Source of the DNA: JADJLQ01 sp044227925
Lineage (GTDB): Bacteria > Bacteroidota > Bacteroidia > Chitinophagales > Saprospiraceae
NCBI GenBank assembly: GCA_044227925.1
Contig: JBGAVW010000011.1
Coordinates: 1 to 64,000, forward strand
DNA: 64,000 bases
Reading direction: 5' to 3'
Shown here: positions 36,925-46,184 of the stretch, in pieces
How the letters are laid out: every line of letters starts with the position of its first letter
Numbering within the stretch: position 1 is the first letter of the stretch
Translations under genes and position numbers: made by a program
Notes under the pieces: generated by a model
Database searches by the model: none
Seen by the model: the letters and a program-made list of their open reading frames with translations, nothing else
What the model was told of the DNA's origin: nothing

Positions 36925-37524
36925 TTATTCAAATAGTACTCCCTGCTCAGGCAGATTCCATTGAAAACTTTTTCTATGGTGTGTGCATTCTCCATACATT
37001 CTTAATGCCGCTTTATGTTCAGGGGTCGGATATCCTTTGTTTGAAACCCAATTATAATGCGGAAATTCTTCGTGCAGTTTTTCCATATATTCATCACGAT
37101 ATGTTTTGGCCAGGATTGATGCTGCCGCTATCGATAAATACAGGGCATCACCATCTACAATACACCTGTGGTTTACATCATGGTATGGTCTGAATTTATT
37201 TCCATCTACTAAGATCAGCTCAGGGATAGTATTGATTTTATCCAGGGCATAATGCATTGCTTTTACTGATGCCCACAAGATATTGTAATAGTCGATTTCA
37301 GCAGGGGTACACGAGGCTACTGCCCAATGCAAAGCTTTTTTTTCAATGATACCTCTTAACCGATCTCTTTCTTTTTTATTCAATTTTTTGGAATCATCTA
37401 TACCGGGATTTTTAAAGCCTTGTGGCAATATCACTGCAGCAGCAAATACCGGACCTGCCAGGCAGCCTCTCCCGGCTTCGTCTACACCTGCCTCTATTAA
37501 CCCTTTCTTAAAAAATGATTTCAC
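36925..37524 (-). CDS. rnhB: Ribonuclease HII
   Basis: This 199-residue protein cuts RNA in RNA-DNA hybrids and removes misincorporated ribonucleotides. The signature GVDEAGRG carries Asp15 and Glu16. Other active-site Asps are in LILVDGNKF and KTYRDEYM. YNWVSNKGYPTPEH is the conserved segment for the minor-groove contact. Length is normal for RnhB. The gene is upstream of, and in the same direction as, the NUDIX gene (35 nt apart). Confidence 0.95.
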   Translation of the reverse strand: MKSFFKKGLIEAGVDEAGRGCLAGPVFAAAVILPQGFKNPGIDDSKKLNKKERDRLRGIIEKKALHWAVASCTPAEIDYYNILWASVKAMHYALDKINTIPELILVDGNKFRPYHDVNHRCIVDGDALYLSIAAASILAKTYRDEYMEKLHEEFPHYNWVSNKGYPTPEHKAALRMYGECTHHRKSFQWNLPEQGVLFE

Positions 37525-37707
37525 CTGTTAGATCTGTATGCAATATATAGACGATCTGTCAATGATGAAAGATAATTTTTTTGTCGAATCACTATGCAAT
37601 GCCCATCTCCGAATCGGTTTAATTAAAAGTAAATCTTCTCTTGCCTGATTTGATCGAAAAAAATTTATCTCCATGTATCAAATATCTAAAGTTATTTTGC
37701 AGGCAGA

Positions 37708-38241
37708 ATGTTGTTGAAAAGTATAAAGTACATATGGGTTTTGATCACTTTGTGCTCGGTTACAGCTTGTCATATCCAAGCCCAGAAGATTACGGGCATG
37801 GTAAAAGATCCTGCATTTGATAAAACCATAACTGGTTTATTGGATTTTGAGGTGACGGCAATATCTGTATCTGATTTGCAGAAAATGAAAGATGTATTGT
37901 TATTGGATGCGCGAGAAGATGAGGAATTTATTATAAGTCACATTCCCGGTGCGGTACATATCGGTTACAACCATTGGTCTAAGGAAGCAGTAAAAAATAT
38001 AAGCATGGATAAAAAAATAGTGGTGTATTGTTCTGTAGGATATCGAAGTGAAAAAATAGGTAAGAAACTTAAAGACCTTGGTTTTAAAAATGTATATAAT
38101 CTATACGGAAGTATTTTTGAATGGGCCAATCAGGGTTTGCCCTTGGAATCAAGCAATGGCTCCAAAACAAATAAAATACATACTTATAATAAAAACTGGA
38201 GTAAATGGGTATCCAATATGGAGATCCTGAAAGTATGGTGA
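37708..38241 (+). CDS. Exported rhodanese-domain protein
   Basis: This is a 177-residue protein with an N-terminal signal (VLITLCSVTAC, possibly a lipobox with Cys21). The single rhodanese domain (about 50-155) has LLDAREDEEFIISHIPGAVHIGY and the active-site Cys in VVYCSVGYRSE, whose loop length fits a sulfurtransferase. It should handle persulfide sulfur in the periplasm. The gene stands alone, with DUF2851 67 nt downstream. A semi-conserved promoter element (ttattttg) lies just upstream of the start. Confidence 0.85.
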   Translation: MLLKSIKYIWVLITLCSVTACHIQAQKITGMVKDPAFDKTITGLLDFEVTAISVSDLQKMKDVLLLDAREDEEFIISHIPGAVHIGYNHWSKEAVKNISMDKKIVVYCSVGYRSEKIGKKLKDLGFKNVYNLYGSIFEWANQGLPLESSNGSKTNKIHTYNKNWSKWVSNMEILKVW

Positions 38242-38308
38242 TTTAATACCCTAAATTAGTAAATTATACATTCATCTTTTTCCCATTCTCCATTTTTTAA
38301 CTTTATAT

Positions 38309-39595
38309 ATGCAGATTACTGAAGATTTATTATATTATATCTGGCGCTTTCGATTATTTGATTTTAAAAATTTGAAAACACAGCAAGGTGAACTGATAGA
38401 AATAATAGAACCCGGTATACGAAATACCGACGCCGGACCCGATTTCATCATGGCTAAAATAAAAATTAATGATCAGCTATGGGTAGGTAATGCAGAGTTG
38501 CATGTAAAATCTTCAGACTGGAATCTGCATCATCATGTTCAGGATCCTTCCTATAATAATGTAATACTTCATATAGTGTGGAAACACGATGAGGATATTA
38601 AAAACAGTCTTGGCCAGCTTATACCCTGCATGGAATTAAATAAATTAGTAAATAATCAACTATTATCAAAATATGAATACCTGATGCAAAATCAACTCTG
38701 GGTACCCTGTGGTAATATCATTAATTCCGTACCATCCATTATCAAACAAACGTGGCTGTCCCGATTGACGGCCGAAAGGCTGGAACAAAAATCAAAAATG
38801 GTGTTGGATGCACTGGATCAAAACAACCGGGATTGGGAGTCTGTATGCTATCAAATACTGGCACGTGCTTTGGGAGGCCAGGTAAATGGTGAAATAATGG
38901 AAATTCTTGCCAGGCTGACTCCTTTGTCCATAATATACAAACATCGGGATCAACTCTTACAACTGGAAGCTTTATTATTTGGCCAATCCGGATTATTGAT
39001 GGAAGCAGATGCTGCTGATGAATACATCACCAAATTGCAAAATGAATATGCATTTCTAAAATCAAAATACAATTTACAATCGTTAAAGTCTTCCCAATGG
39101 AAGTTTTTACGTATGCGGCCTGCCAATTTTCCAACTTTACGCATTGCCCAGCTGGCCAGAATCCTATTCCAAACCGATTTACTATTCTCCAAATTTCTAT
39201 CTGCAAGGCATGTAAATGAAATCATACATATGCTGGATGTCACCATTAGTCAATATTGGAAAAATCACTATACATTTAATTCTAAAAGTGAAAACAAAGA
39301 AAAACACCTTGGTAAAGAAACCATACACTCCATCATCATCAATACCATTTCACCATTGATGTTTGCTTACGGTATCTCTACCGACAATGATGTATACAAG
39401 GAAAAAGCAATAGAATGGCTCGAAGCATTACCGGCCGAGAAAAATGTAATTACAAAAGGTTGGACTGCGATAGAATGGAAAGCCACCACCGCCATGGATA
39501 GCCAGGCTCAAATACAATTAAAAAATAAGTATTGCAATGATAAAAAATGTCTTCATTGCAATATAGGCCATCATTTAATAAAATCTACCCTATGA
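38309..39595 (+). CDS. DUF2851 family protein
   Basis: This 428-residue cytoplasmic protein is of the Bacteroidota-specific DUF2851 family. The N-terminus has TEDLLYYIWRFRLFD, PGIRNTDAGPDFIMAKI and GNAELHVKSSDWNLHHH, which look like a nuclease-like or metal-binding core. The C-terminus ends in a CNDKKCLHCNIGHH cluster that probably binds a metal. No function is established. Its stop codon overlaps the lpxK ATG (atga), so the two are translationally coupled. Confidence 0.85.
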   Translation: MQITEDLLYYIWRFRLFDFKNLKTQQGELIEIIEPGIRNTDAGPDFIMAKIKINDQLWVGNAELHVKSSDWNLHHHVQDPSYNNVILHIVWKHDEDIKNSLGQLIPCMELNKLVNNQLLSKYEYLMQNQLWVPCGNIINSVPSIIKQTWLSRLTAERLEQKSKMVLDALDQNNRDWESVCYQILARALGGQVNGEIMEILARLTPLSIIYKHRDQLLQLEALLFGQSGLLMEADAADEYITKLQNEYAFLKSKYNLQSLKSSQWKFLRMRPANFPTLRIAQLARILFQTDLLFSKFLSARHVNEIIHMLDVTISQYWKNHYTFNSKSENKEKHLGKETIHSIIINTISPLMFAYGISTDNDVYKEKAIEWLEALPAEKNVITKGWTAIEWKATTAMDSQAQIQLKNKYCNDKKCLHCNIGHHLIKSTL

Positions 39596-40659
39596 TCAGA
39601 GAGACTGTGATAAAACTATTATTAGCTCCGTTCTCTTTACTCTACGGTGGCATAATAAGTATACGGAATATCTTGTATAAAAAAGAAGTACTGAAATCAG
39701 TAAAGTTTGATATTCCGGTAGTAAGTATTGGCAATTTGAGTGTGGGAGGTACCGGCAAGACTCCGCATATCGATTATATGGTTTCGTGGCTAAAAGAATA
39801 CATGCAAGTAGGGATACTTAGCAGGGGGTATAAACGGGAAAGCACCGGATTTGTCATCGGTCAGCAAGCAAGAGATGTAAAAAAAATAGGTGACGAACCC
39901 TTTCAGTTTCTATCAAAACATCCTGATGTCCCGATTGCTGTTTCTGAAAACAGGGAAATAGGAATTCCCCTGTTATTAAAATCATTTCCTGAAACAAGAC
40001 TGATTTTTCTTGATGATGCTTTTCAGCACCTGAGCGTAAAACCTCATATCAATATCTTGCTCACTTCCTATGACGCATTGTTTACACGCGATTTTATTTT
40101 GCCTTCAGGCAGGTTGCGTGAGTGGCGATCCAGCTACAAAAGAGCAGATATCATCATAGTTACTAAATGTCCCCGTGATCTGACGCATGATCGTTCCATC
40201 AACCTGATCAATGAAATAAAACCGATGGCACACCAGCAGTTATTCTTCACGGATTTCAGATATAAAATGCCGTATTATATTTTTAATACTGGGTATAAAT
40301 GGGAGTGGAACCCAGATACCTATATATTGCTGGTATCCGGAATAGCCAATACCGAATACCTTGAAAAATATTTAGAACCTAAAGGAAAACACATTCAAAA
40401 ATATTCTTTTGCCGATCATCACTGGTATACTAACTATGATATGGGACAAATAAAAAGACAATTTGATGAGCTTCCCGGGAATAATAAAATTATCATTACT
40501 ACCGAAAAAGATGCAACCCGGTTTCAATTGCATCGAAATTACCTGGTTGAAAATAAATTGCCTTTGTTTATACTTCCAATAGAAGTACGTTTCTTATTTG
40601 ACGATGAAGAAAAATTTAAAAACCTCATCACCGAGAGATTATTGGAATTTAAAACATAG
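39592..40659 (+). CDS. lpxK: Tetraacyldisaccharide 4'-kinase
   Basis: This is a 355-residue inner-membrane kinase that phosphorylates the 4' position of the lipid A precursor. The P-loop is SIGNLSVGGTGKTP (about 45-58). DDAFQHLSVKPHINILL holds the conserved metal/base region, and LLVSGIANTEYLEKYL is a family landmark. A hydrophobic N-terminal segment (6-24) anchors it. I chose the ATG at 39592, overlapping the upstream stop codon as atga, because a longer frame from 39547 adds only residues inside the neighbouring gene. Its presence shows a Gram-negative envelope with lipid A. Confidence 0.95.
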   Translation: MIRETVIKLLLAPFSLLYGGIISIRNILYKKEVLKSVKFDIPVVSIGNLSVGGTGKTPHIDYMVSWLKEYMQVGILSRGYKRESTGFVIGQQARDVKKIGDEPFQFLSKHPDVPIAVSENREIGIPLLLKSFPETRLIFLDDAFQHLSVKPHINILLTSYDALFTRDFILPSGRLREWRSSYKRADIIIVTKCPRDLTHDRSINLINEIKPMAHQQLFFTDFRYKMPYYIFNTGYKWEWNPDTYILLVSGIANTEYLEKYLEPKGKHIQKYSFADHHWYTNYDMGQIKRQFDELPGNNKIIITTEKDATRFQLHRNYLVENKLPLFILPIEVRFLFDDEEKFKNLITERLLEFKT

Positions 40660-40733
40660 GTTAATCAGGAACGTTTATTTCTCTCCAAAAGTATACCAGC
40701 GGCTTGTACCAAACCTTTTTCAAATACGGTGTG

Positions 40734-42131
40734 CTACTTCATCACCATTACTCTCAATTCCCGTTGTTGACCTAAGTCCAGTTGAAAAGCTGTTCCATTA
40801 AATATAGAAACCCTGATGGTATCTTTAGCAGATACATAGGTAGTCATAATAGAACCACCCAAATCGACATTCAATGAACCATGGATTATAGTACCTAAGT
40901 CCACTCCCTCTAAAAATATAGGGTCAGATAACCAGGATACTCTCGATGGTATTACTCCAATGTCTAATGTATCCGCTATGGCACTAAAAATTCCCTGAAC
41001 ACCAGAAGATAATATAATAGAATCTGCTGTAATAGATACGGTCACACCACTGCTGCCCGCAAGTACTTTTAATTGCGGAGCTACTGAGTCATTTACACCT
41101 ATTGGAATCTGAGCTTCTTTGGGCTGACCCAATGAGAGTATGGGACCTTTGCCATTTCCGATTAAAAAGGAATTACGTGGCAGAGAGTCAATACCTGTAC
41201 CGCCATTGGCCAAAGGTAAAATACCGCTGACTTTGGTTGTAAGATCAATGGTAGAATCAAGAATATCTTCATTCTGTATGGATCCATCCAATAGGGCACG
41301 GGAATTGATTGCTCCTGTGCGAATATCTGTATTAATTATAGTTGAATCTAAAATCGTACGGGTATCTACCGATCCTGTTTGAAGATCTCGGTTTATAATA
41401 GTTGAATCCAGTAAGGTACGGCTATCAATAGAACCGGTGCGAATATCCCTGTTGAGTAAGGTAGAATCAAGTATGGTACGGGAATCTACAGACCCTGTTT
41501 GAAGATCTCGGTTTAATACAGTAGAATCCAATATTTCAGAAGTGGTCACCGCCCCGGTATCAATGTCTTCTGCCAGTATCGTCTCATTCAATATAGTACG
41601 GGAGTCTATGGCACCGGTGTTTACATCCCGGTTTAATATAGCTGAGTCTAAAATTTTGAAAGTAGTAATGGCATCATCGGCTATATCATCGGTATAAAAT
41701 GAATATGGCACGGTCATAAACTGTTGATTGCTCACAAGCTTATAATTGCCATCGTTTTTAGTTGAGATCTCTACTTTTAAAAACTGATCTGCATCGATCC
41801 ATGGCATATCCAATAATCGGGCATAAGGCTTATTCGCTGTAGGGGTTCCTTTTCCAATAATAAGATTAAATAATCCATATTTGTCTGTATTGGTGACATG
41901 GGTTTCTTCCCATTGAATAGTACCATTCAATCCCTTGGTAATTGTAAAGCGTACCCCTATCGCTTTTTGATTCAATGGTTTCCCGGTAATGTCTGTACCC
42001 ACTATTTCTTTTCCTACATCATCGATGGCTACTGCCTGATAATATATTCCATTCAGGTTGCCTATTTTTTGAGACAACAAGGCAGGGATACTGATGGTCA
42101 TTAATAAAATTATATAAAAAAGTTTTTTCAT
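40734..42131 (-). CDS. Secreted stalk-like protein with 20-residue repeats
   Basis: This is a 465-residue protein with a signal peptide (1-20). An N-terminal domain (about 25-145) of the type seen at the start of many Bacteroidota surface proteins has GIYYQAVAIDD and VPYSFYTD. Seven repeats of 20 residues follow (about 151-294), with pattern I-D-S-R-T-I-L-D-S-T-[LI]-[LI]-N-R-D-[IL]-x-T-G-[SA]. Then comes LPLANGGTGIDSLPRN, a motif shared with phage tail fibres and adhesin stalks. The C-terminal part is beta-rich. I infer a fibrous surface protein that may trimerise. It is the last gene of an operon with an outer-membrane barrel and a T9SS-sorted protein. Confidence 0.75.
   Translation of the reverse strand: MKKLFYIILLMTISIPALLSQKIGNLNGIYYQAVAIDDVGKEIVGTDITGKPLNQKAIGVRFTITKGLNGTIQWEETHVTNTDKYGLFNLIIGKGTPTANKPYARLLDMPWIDADQFLKVEISTKNDGNYKLVSNQQFMTVPYSFYTDDIADDAITTFKILDSAILNRDVNTGAIDSRTILNETILAEDIDTGAVTTSEILDSTVLNRDLQTGSVDSRTILDSTLLNRDIRTGSIDSRTLLDSTIINRDLQTGSVDTRTILDSTIINTDIRTGAINSRALLDGSIQNEDILDSTIDLTTKVSGILPLANGGTGIDSLPRNSFLIGNGKGPILSLGQPKEAQIPIGVNDSVAPQLKVLAGSSGVTVSITADSIILSSGVQGIFSAIADTLDIGVIPSRVSWLSDPIFLEGVDLGTIIHGSLNVDLGGSIMTTYVSAKDTIRVSIFNGTAFQLDLGQQRELRVMVMK
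41250..41669 (-). repeat. Seven 60-bp in-frame tandem repeats
   Basis: The DNA encoding residues 155-294 of the stalk protein consists of units of 60 bp. They share 60-80 percent of codons, with alternating variants (ending in TGS or TGA, starting with VDS, IDS or VTT). The copies are diverged, so they are old rather than recently expanded. Length change by slippage is possible. Confidence 0.75.
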
Positions 42132-42160
42132 TATTGTAATGCTTTTTTGATCTTAAGAGA

Positions 42161-42799
42161 TTATTTTTCCATTAATAAGATAGCCACCCCTACCGTCAGC
42201 CCGAATGCTGTGTTGGTGGCTTTCTGATTAGTGTTTAATTCAATATTAGATAAACCCATGAGGTAATTAAATTCTAAATAGGAGGAGAGGTATTGTGTAA
42301 ATTTTATATCTATACCCGGCGTGATGTTAAGCCCCAGGTCTTGTGTTTTAATAACTCCTGATTTAGTGATATTTATTATTTCATCATGCAGCGTTTGTGT
42401 GCCCCTCAATAATGGTGCAAAATACCCGGAAGCCACTAAATAGGGCCTTATGGTTTTAAATTTTGCACGGTATCCGACACCCAATTTGATATCAGCATAT
42501 TGCATTTTCCATGAATAGTTAATGTTATCGTACACGAGGTTGGCTCCGGCATTACGCAAGCCCACCCCTCCTCTTAAATAGATGCCGGATTCGAATATAT
42601 ATCTAAGGCCAATGCCATATGCACCGGTGATCAGGCTTTGGTATTCTGAATTTAGTTTTTTGCCCTCACTATCTTTAAATTTAAATGAAGGTAATAACTG
42701 GCTAACTTCTGCTGTAAATTCCGGTTGAGCAAAAGCAATGGATACCATTGCCAAAAAGCATGATATCAGTGTATACGATCTGATGGTTTTAATATACAT
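42161..42799 (-). CDS. Outer-membrane beta-barrel protein
   Basis: This is a 212-residue protein with a signal peptide ending SIAFAQ. Alternating hydrophobic/polar strands follow (YGIGLRYIFESGIYLRGGVGL, MQYADIKLGVGYRAKF, YLEFNYLMGLSNIELN), and the C-terminal strand ends in a hydrophobic run. This fits an 8-strand outer-membrane barrel. It is the middle gene of a three-gene operon, 1 nt after the T9SS-sorted protein gene, and may help anchor or localise the partners. Confidence 0.75.
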   Translation of the reverse strand: MYIKTIRSYTLISCFLAMVSIAFAQPEFTAEVSQLLPSFKFKDSEGKKLNSEYQSLITGAYGIGLRYIFESGIYLRGGVGLRNAGANLVYDNINYSWKMQYADIKLGVGYRAKFKTIRPYLVASGYFAPLLRGTQTLHDEIINITKSGVIKTQDLGLNITPGIDIKFTQYLSSYLEFNYLMGLSNIELNTNQKATNTAFGLTVGVAILLMEK

Positions 42800-42800
42800 G

Positions 42801-43319
42801 TTATTTTGATATTATTAGTCTGATTGATTTACTATTATTTGATGCATCGCGAATAGTGATAAGATAGATACCATTTACCCACGTGGTGCAATTGATCGTG
42901 TGTTGCTTAAGATTAGATACTTTTTCTGTTTTAAAAATCCTGCCATTTATATCTGTCACTTGTATCATTGATTGGGATATTGGATCCTTGCTGTCAAGGG
43001 TGATGGATTGACTGGCCGGATTGGGATATACGGTTATATTCAGGTTTGTTTCCACATTGCTTTTTAATTCTTCAACAGAAAAGGAAACGGGCTGTTGAAA
43101 TCCCTGTGCGACAGTCCCGTTAGAATGATTAGCAATGGTATTGTAAGATTGACCGGCTGTCTGACTGATGGTGACATTCTCACTAATCACTGCAGATGAT
43201 CCATAGCTTGATATTGTTTGTCTTTTTATGGATTGGGCATTGCCATCCAATGAGGTAAACACTAAACTGATCAAAATGAGTGAAATAGAGGTATATAAGA
43301 CGGGTATTTTTTTATGCAT
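42801..43319 (-). CDS. Small secreted protein with type IX sorting domain
   Basis: This is a 172-residue protein with a signal peptide (about 1-28, ending NAQ). A short N-terminal region has ISQTAGQSYNTIANHSNGTVAQGFQQP. The C-terminal T9SS type A (Por) sorting domain spans about 95-172: ITVYPNPASQSITL, IQVTDINGRIF and NGIYLITIRD. Proteins like this are exported across the outer membrane and anchored to the surface. It is the first gene of the operon leading to the barrel and stalk proteins. Confidence 0.85.
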   Translation of the reverse strand: MHKKIPVLYTSISLILISLVFTSLDGNAQSIKRQTISSYGSSAVISENVTISQTAGQSYNTIANHSNGTVAQGFQQPVSFSVEELKSNVETNLNITVYPNPASQSITLDSKDPISQSMIQVTDINGRIFKTEKVSNLKQHTINCTTWVNGIYLITIRDASNNSKSIRLIISK

Positions 43320-43482
43320 ATTGTAAATTTACCTAAAATTGAAAAGAGTCATAGACTTAATATCGATTTGGGATTCATAACCATAAAACTCATATGGATT
43401 GAATTTTATTATATTTTTGATAAGGAAATTTTCACAAAGTTTTAAGGTGCGCGGTGGTCAGTAGGCAGTTGTTTCACCAACC

Positions 43483-44043
43483 CTACAATTTTAAGATACC
43501 CCGAAATCCCCGGGCCGCATAGTATGATTCTGCCCCATTATGATATACAAATACGGTATTGTAACGGCGATCACAGAACAAAGCACCGCCCAGGGCTCTT
43601 ATATCTTCTGGTGTTTTTATCCAACTGGAGGTTTTTAAATCAAAACTTCCTAACTTCTGAAGAGCCCGGTATTGATCTTCTGTTAAAAGCGAAATTCCCA
43701 TTTCCGTAGCCATTTGCTCGGCACTGGATTTGGGTTTGTTTTCTTTCCTTGACTCCCACGCAGGTCTGTCATAGCATAAACTTCTTCGACCCGATGGGCT
43801 TTCGGCTGAACAATCACAAAAATAAACATCACCCATATTTTTTTTATCCAACACTACAACATCCGGTTCTCCGCCTGTTTTTTCCATTTCATTGAGCGTC
43901 CATACTTTTTCGATATTGCCCTGAAGTAGGGTTAGTACCGAAGGCCAGTCAAAGCCCTTATGTCTTTGCATGTTTTTTTCAAATCGTGCCTTTAAAATCT
44001 GTAGTAGGTCATCCTGTTGTTTGGATGAAATTGATTTTTTCAT
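43483..44043 (-). CDS. DUF4256 family protein
   Basis: This is a 186-residue cytoplasmic protein matching DUF4256. Landmarks are KARFEKNMQRHKGFDW, LNEMEKTGGEPDVV, DCSAESPSGRRSLCYD, MGISLLTEDQYR and TSSWIKTPEDIR, ending with GALFCDRRYNTVFVYHNGAESYY. The family has no known function. The upstream intergenic region holds a perfect 13-bp inverted repeat (44148-44206). Confidence 0.85.
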   Translation of the reverse strand: MKKSISSKQQDDLLQILKARFEKNMQRHKGFDWPSVLTLLQGNIEKVWTLNEMEKTGGEPDVVVLDKKNMGDVYFCDCSAESPSGRRSLCYDRPAWESRKENKPKSSAEQMATEMGISLLTEDQYRALQKLGSFDLKTSSWIKTPEDIRALGGALFCDRRYNTVFVYHNGAESYYAARGFRGILKL

Positions 44044-44147
44044 ATCTTCAAAAATGATGAATTATTTATAAAATCTATTTTAGCAATAATTAAATCCCAA
44101 GATACAAAGTCCGGGATTGATTCTAAAATCAAGGATGGGAATTGGTT

Positions 44148-44206
44148 AAATCTTATTTTATATCCAATAACTTCTTATACTATTTTGGCGCCTTAAAATA
44201 AGATTT
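44148..44206. repeat. Perfect 13-bp inverted repeat between divergent genes
   Basis: Arms 44148-44160 (aaatcttatttta) and 44194-44206 (taaaataagattt) are exact inverted copies separated by 33 nt. They lie in the 241-nt space between DUF4256 (start 44043) and a GNAT gene (start 44285). A ggcgcc palindrome is at 44187-44192. The site could be a regulator-binding region for both genes or a small hairpin element. Confidence 0.5.
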
Positions 44207-44284
44207 GTCAAGAAAATGTGCGTATGGATTTTATTCTGCCATTTTATATACCTTCGATAAAAGTAAAATGCAATACTAATTTTT

Positions 44285-44683
44285 ATGGAAATTATTTACC
44301 GACACGATATCATTCCGTCAGCAGAGCAAATAATAGAATTGTATGGATTGGCGGGACTGCCAAGGCCAATTCATGATCCCTACAGGATAAAGAAGATCTA
44401 TGCAAATTCAAATTTGGTCATTACCGCCTGGCACGATCAAAAACTAGTGGGTGTAGCCCGATCCATTACCGATTTTGCATGGAGTTGTTATCTCGCTGAC
44501 CTGGCTATACATCCTGAATATCAAAAATCAGGTATTGGTACTCAATTAATACAACTCACCAAATCTGCTGTAGGGGATGAAACTATGGTTTTATTACTGA
44601 GTGTCCCTACTGCAATGGATTATTATCCTAAGGTAGGATTTACAAAAGAAAACAGGGCATTTGCAATGCATAGAGTAAAATGA
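44285..44683 (+). CDS. GNAT N-acetyltransferase
   Basis: This is a 132-residue acetyltransferase. The acetyl-CoA-binding motif A is ADLAIHPEYQKSGIGTQLIQ (about 74-93), with the Q/R-x-x-G-x-G/A core QKSGIG. YYPKVGF near the end is a common GNAT closing motif. Substrate is unknown. It stands 27 nt before the SASA esterase gene and may be co-transcribed. Confidence 0.88.
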   Translation: MEIIYRHDIIPSAEQIIELYGLAGLPRPIHDPYRIKKIYANSNLVITAWHDQKLVGVARSITDFAWSCYLADLAIHPEYQKSGIGTQLIQLTKSAVGDETMVLLLSVPTAMDYYPKVGFTKENRAFAMHRVK

Positions 44684-44710
44684 TTTTTATCACCACCATT
44701 TTGTACAGAT

Positions 44711-45556
44711 ATGAAATTAAATAATTCATTGAAATTTATAGCTTACCCTATACTTGTATTTTCTTTTTTCAGGTGTGCGTTGCCCAAAACTGCACAAAAT
44801 GTCAATACCATTCCCTCTGCGCACACTGGACCCTCATCTATGCCTTCGAGAGAAAATTTTCATATCTATATCATGGCCGGACAATCCAATATGGCCGGCA
44901 GAGGAATAATTTCACCTGCTGATACGATGTCTTCACCGAGAATATTGGTCTTAAATATGGACCAAAAATGGGTTTATGCCAAGGAACCCCTTCATCTCTA
45001 TGAACCCACTCGCACTGGTTTGGACTGCGGTCTTTCATTTGGTAAAAAAATGGCCAGATCCATCCCAGATAAAATCACCATCGGCATTTTGCCCTGTGCA
45101 GTAGGGGGTAGCAGCATAGAACAATGGTTATACGACTCAACCTACAGAAGTGTGGCGTTGTACACCAATTTTAAAACCAAAATAGAAGAAGCCAAAAAAT
45201 CAGGAGTAATAAAGGGAATACTTTGGCACCAGGGCGAAAGTAATGCGGGTATAAAATCATATCCATTATTTAAATCAAGGTTAAAAGAATGTATAGAAAA
45301 AATGAGGAACGACATTGGAAATACATCATTGCCTTTTTATGCCGGATTATTAGGGAGCTTTCTCAAATCAAATGAGTTTCCTAAATCAAAGGAAGTAAAT
45401 AATGACTTGCGTGCTCTTTCAATGGAAATAAAAAATATGTATATAATTGAGACCGGTGATCTAAAACCAAAATCAGATACTATCCATTTTGACAGCCCGT
45501 CACAACGTGAGCTGGGCCGGCGATTTGCTAAATCTGTCCTTGAATCCATCTATTGA
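44711..45556 (+). CDS. Sialate O-acetylesterase-like (SASA) lipoprotein
   Basis: This is a 281-residue esterase with a lipoprotein signal (SFFRC, Cys22). The SASA/CE6-type SGNH-like fold has the nucleophile Ser59 in IMAGQSNMAGRG. WHQGESNAG is the conserved block III, and the C-terminal DTIHFDSPSQRELG supplies the catalytic Asp/His. Members remove acetyl groups from sialic acid or xylan. Because xylan-acting and arabinan-acting enzymes are nearby, acetyl-xylan is a reasonable substrate, though not proven. Confidence 0.85.
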   Translation: MKLNNSLKFIAYPILVFSFFRCALPKTAQNVNTIPSAHTGPSSMPSRENFHIYIMAGQSNMAGRGIISPADTMSSPRILVLNMDQKWVYAKEPLHLYEPTRTGLDCGLSFGKKMARSIPDKITIGILPCAVGGSSIEQWLYDSTYRSVALYTNFKTKIEEAKKSGVIKGILWHQGESNAGIKSYPLFKSRLKECIEKMRNDIGNTSLPFYAGLLGSFLKSNEFPKSKEVNNDLRALSMEIKNMYIIETGDLKPKSDTIHFDSPSQRELGRRFAKSVLESIY

Positions 45557-45583
45557 TTCCATATTCCTTATTACTTTTATCGT

Positions 45584-46135
45584 ATGAATAAAAAAATCCT
45601 GATCATTACCGGTGATGCCGGAGAAAGTTTTGAAGTACTGTATGCCAAGCAACGATTTATAGAAGCAGGGTATATACCTGTGATAGCTGCTACATCGGCC
45701 AGGCCATTGCATTTGGTCATTCATGATTTTGAACCCGGATGGGATACCTATGTAGAGCGAGAAAAAGGATATTATGTAGTGGCAGATATCGGATTTGATG
45801 ATGTAAAAGAATCAGACTATCATGCCGTATTGTGCATAGGTGGTCGTGCTCCCGAATACTTGCGCAACGACGCCCGGGTAATCAAACTGGTGCAAGATTT
45901 TTACAATGCAGGTAAATATGTATTGGCCATTTGTCACGGTGTACAGATCTTAGTCACGGCCGGACTGGTGGCTGATAAAAGCATCACTTGTTACGAACAT
46001 GTCAAATTTGAGGTCATCTCTTGTGGCGGGAAATACATTGCATCCAAACAGGCAGTACAAGATGGTAAAATCATTACAGGCCAGACCTGGGAGTCACATC
46101 CTGAGTTTTATCAGTTGGTGATGAATGCCCTGTAA
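45584..46135 (+). CDS. DJ-1/PfpI family protein
   Basis: This is a 183-residue class I glutamine amidotransferase-like protein. The nucleophile is Cys117 in LAICHGVQIL, with the elbow typical of DJ-1/PfpI. Glu17 in GDAGESFEV is the usual second residue. Other landmarks are VLCIGGRAPEYLR and GKIITGQTWESHPEF. Family roles include protease, chaperone and deglycase/glyoxalase activity. It follows the SASA gene by 27 nt. Confidence 0.88.
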   Translation: MNKKILIITGDAGESFEVLYAKQRFIEAGYIPVIAATSARPLHLVIHDFEPGWDTYVEREKGYYVVADIGFDDVKESDYHAVLCIGGRAPEYLRNDARVIKLVQDFYNAGKYVLAICHGVQILVTAGLVADKSITCYEHVKFEVISCGGKYIASKQAVQDGKIITGQTWESHPEFYQLVMNAL

Positions 46136-46149
46136 AGCATATACGTTAC

Positions 46150-46176
46150 TTTTAGTATCAGAGGTTTAAACTAAAA
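46150..46176. terminator. Possible bidirectional terminator
   Basis: A 7-bp stem (ttttagt / actaaaa) with a 13-nt loop lies between the convergent DJ-1 and GH9 genes. The arms give T- or A-runs in either direction. It is short, so the call rests mostly on position. Confidence 0.3.
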
Positions 46177-46184
46177 AAGATGGT

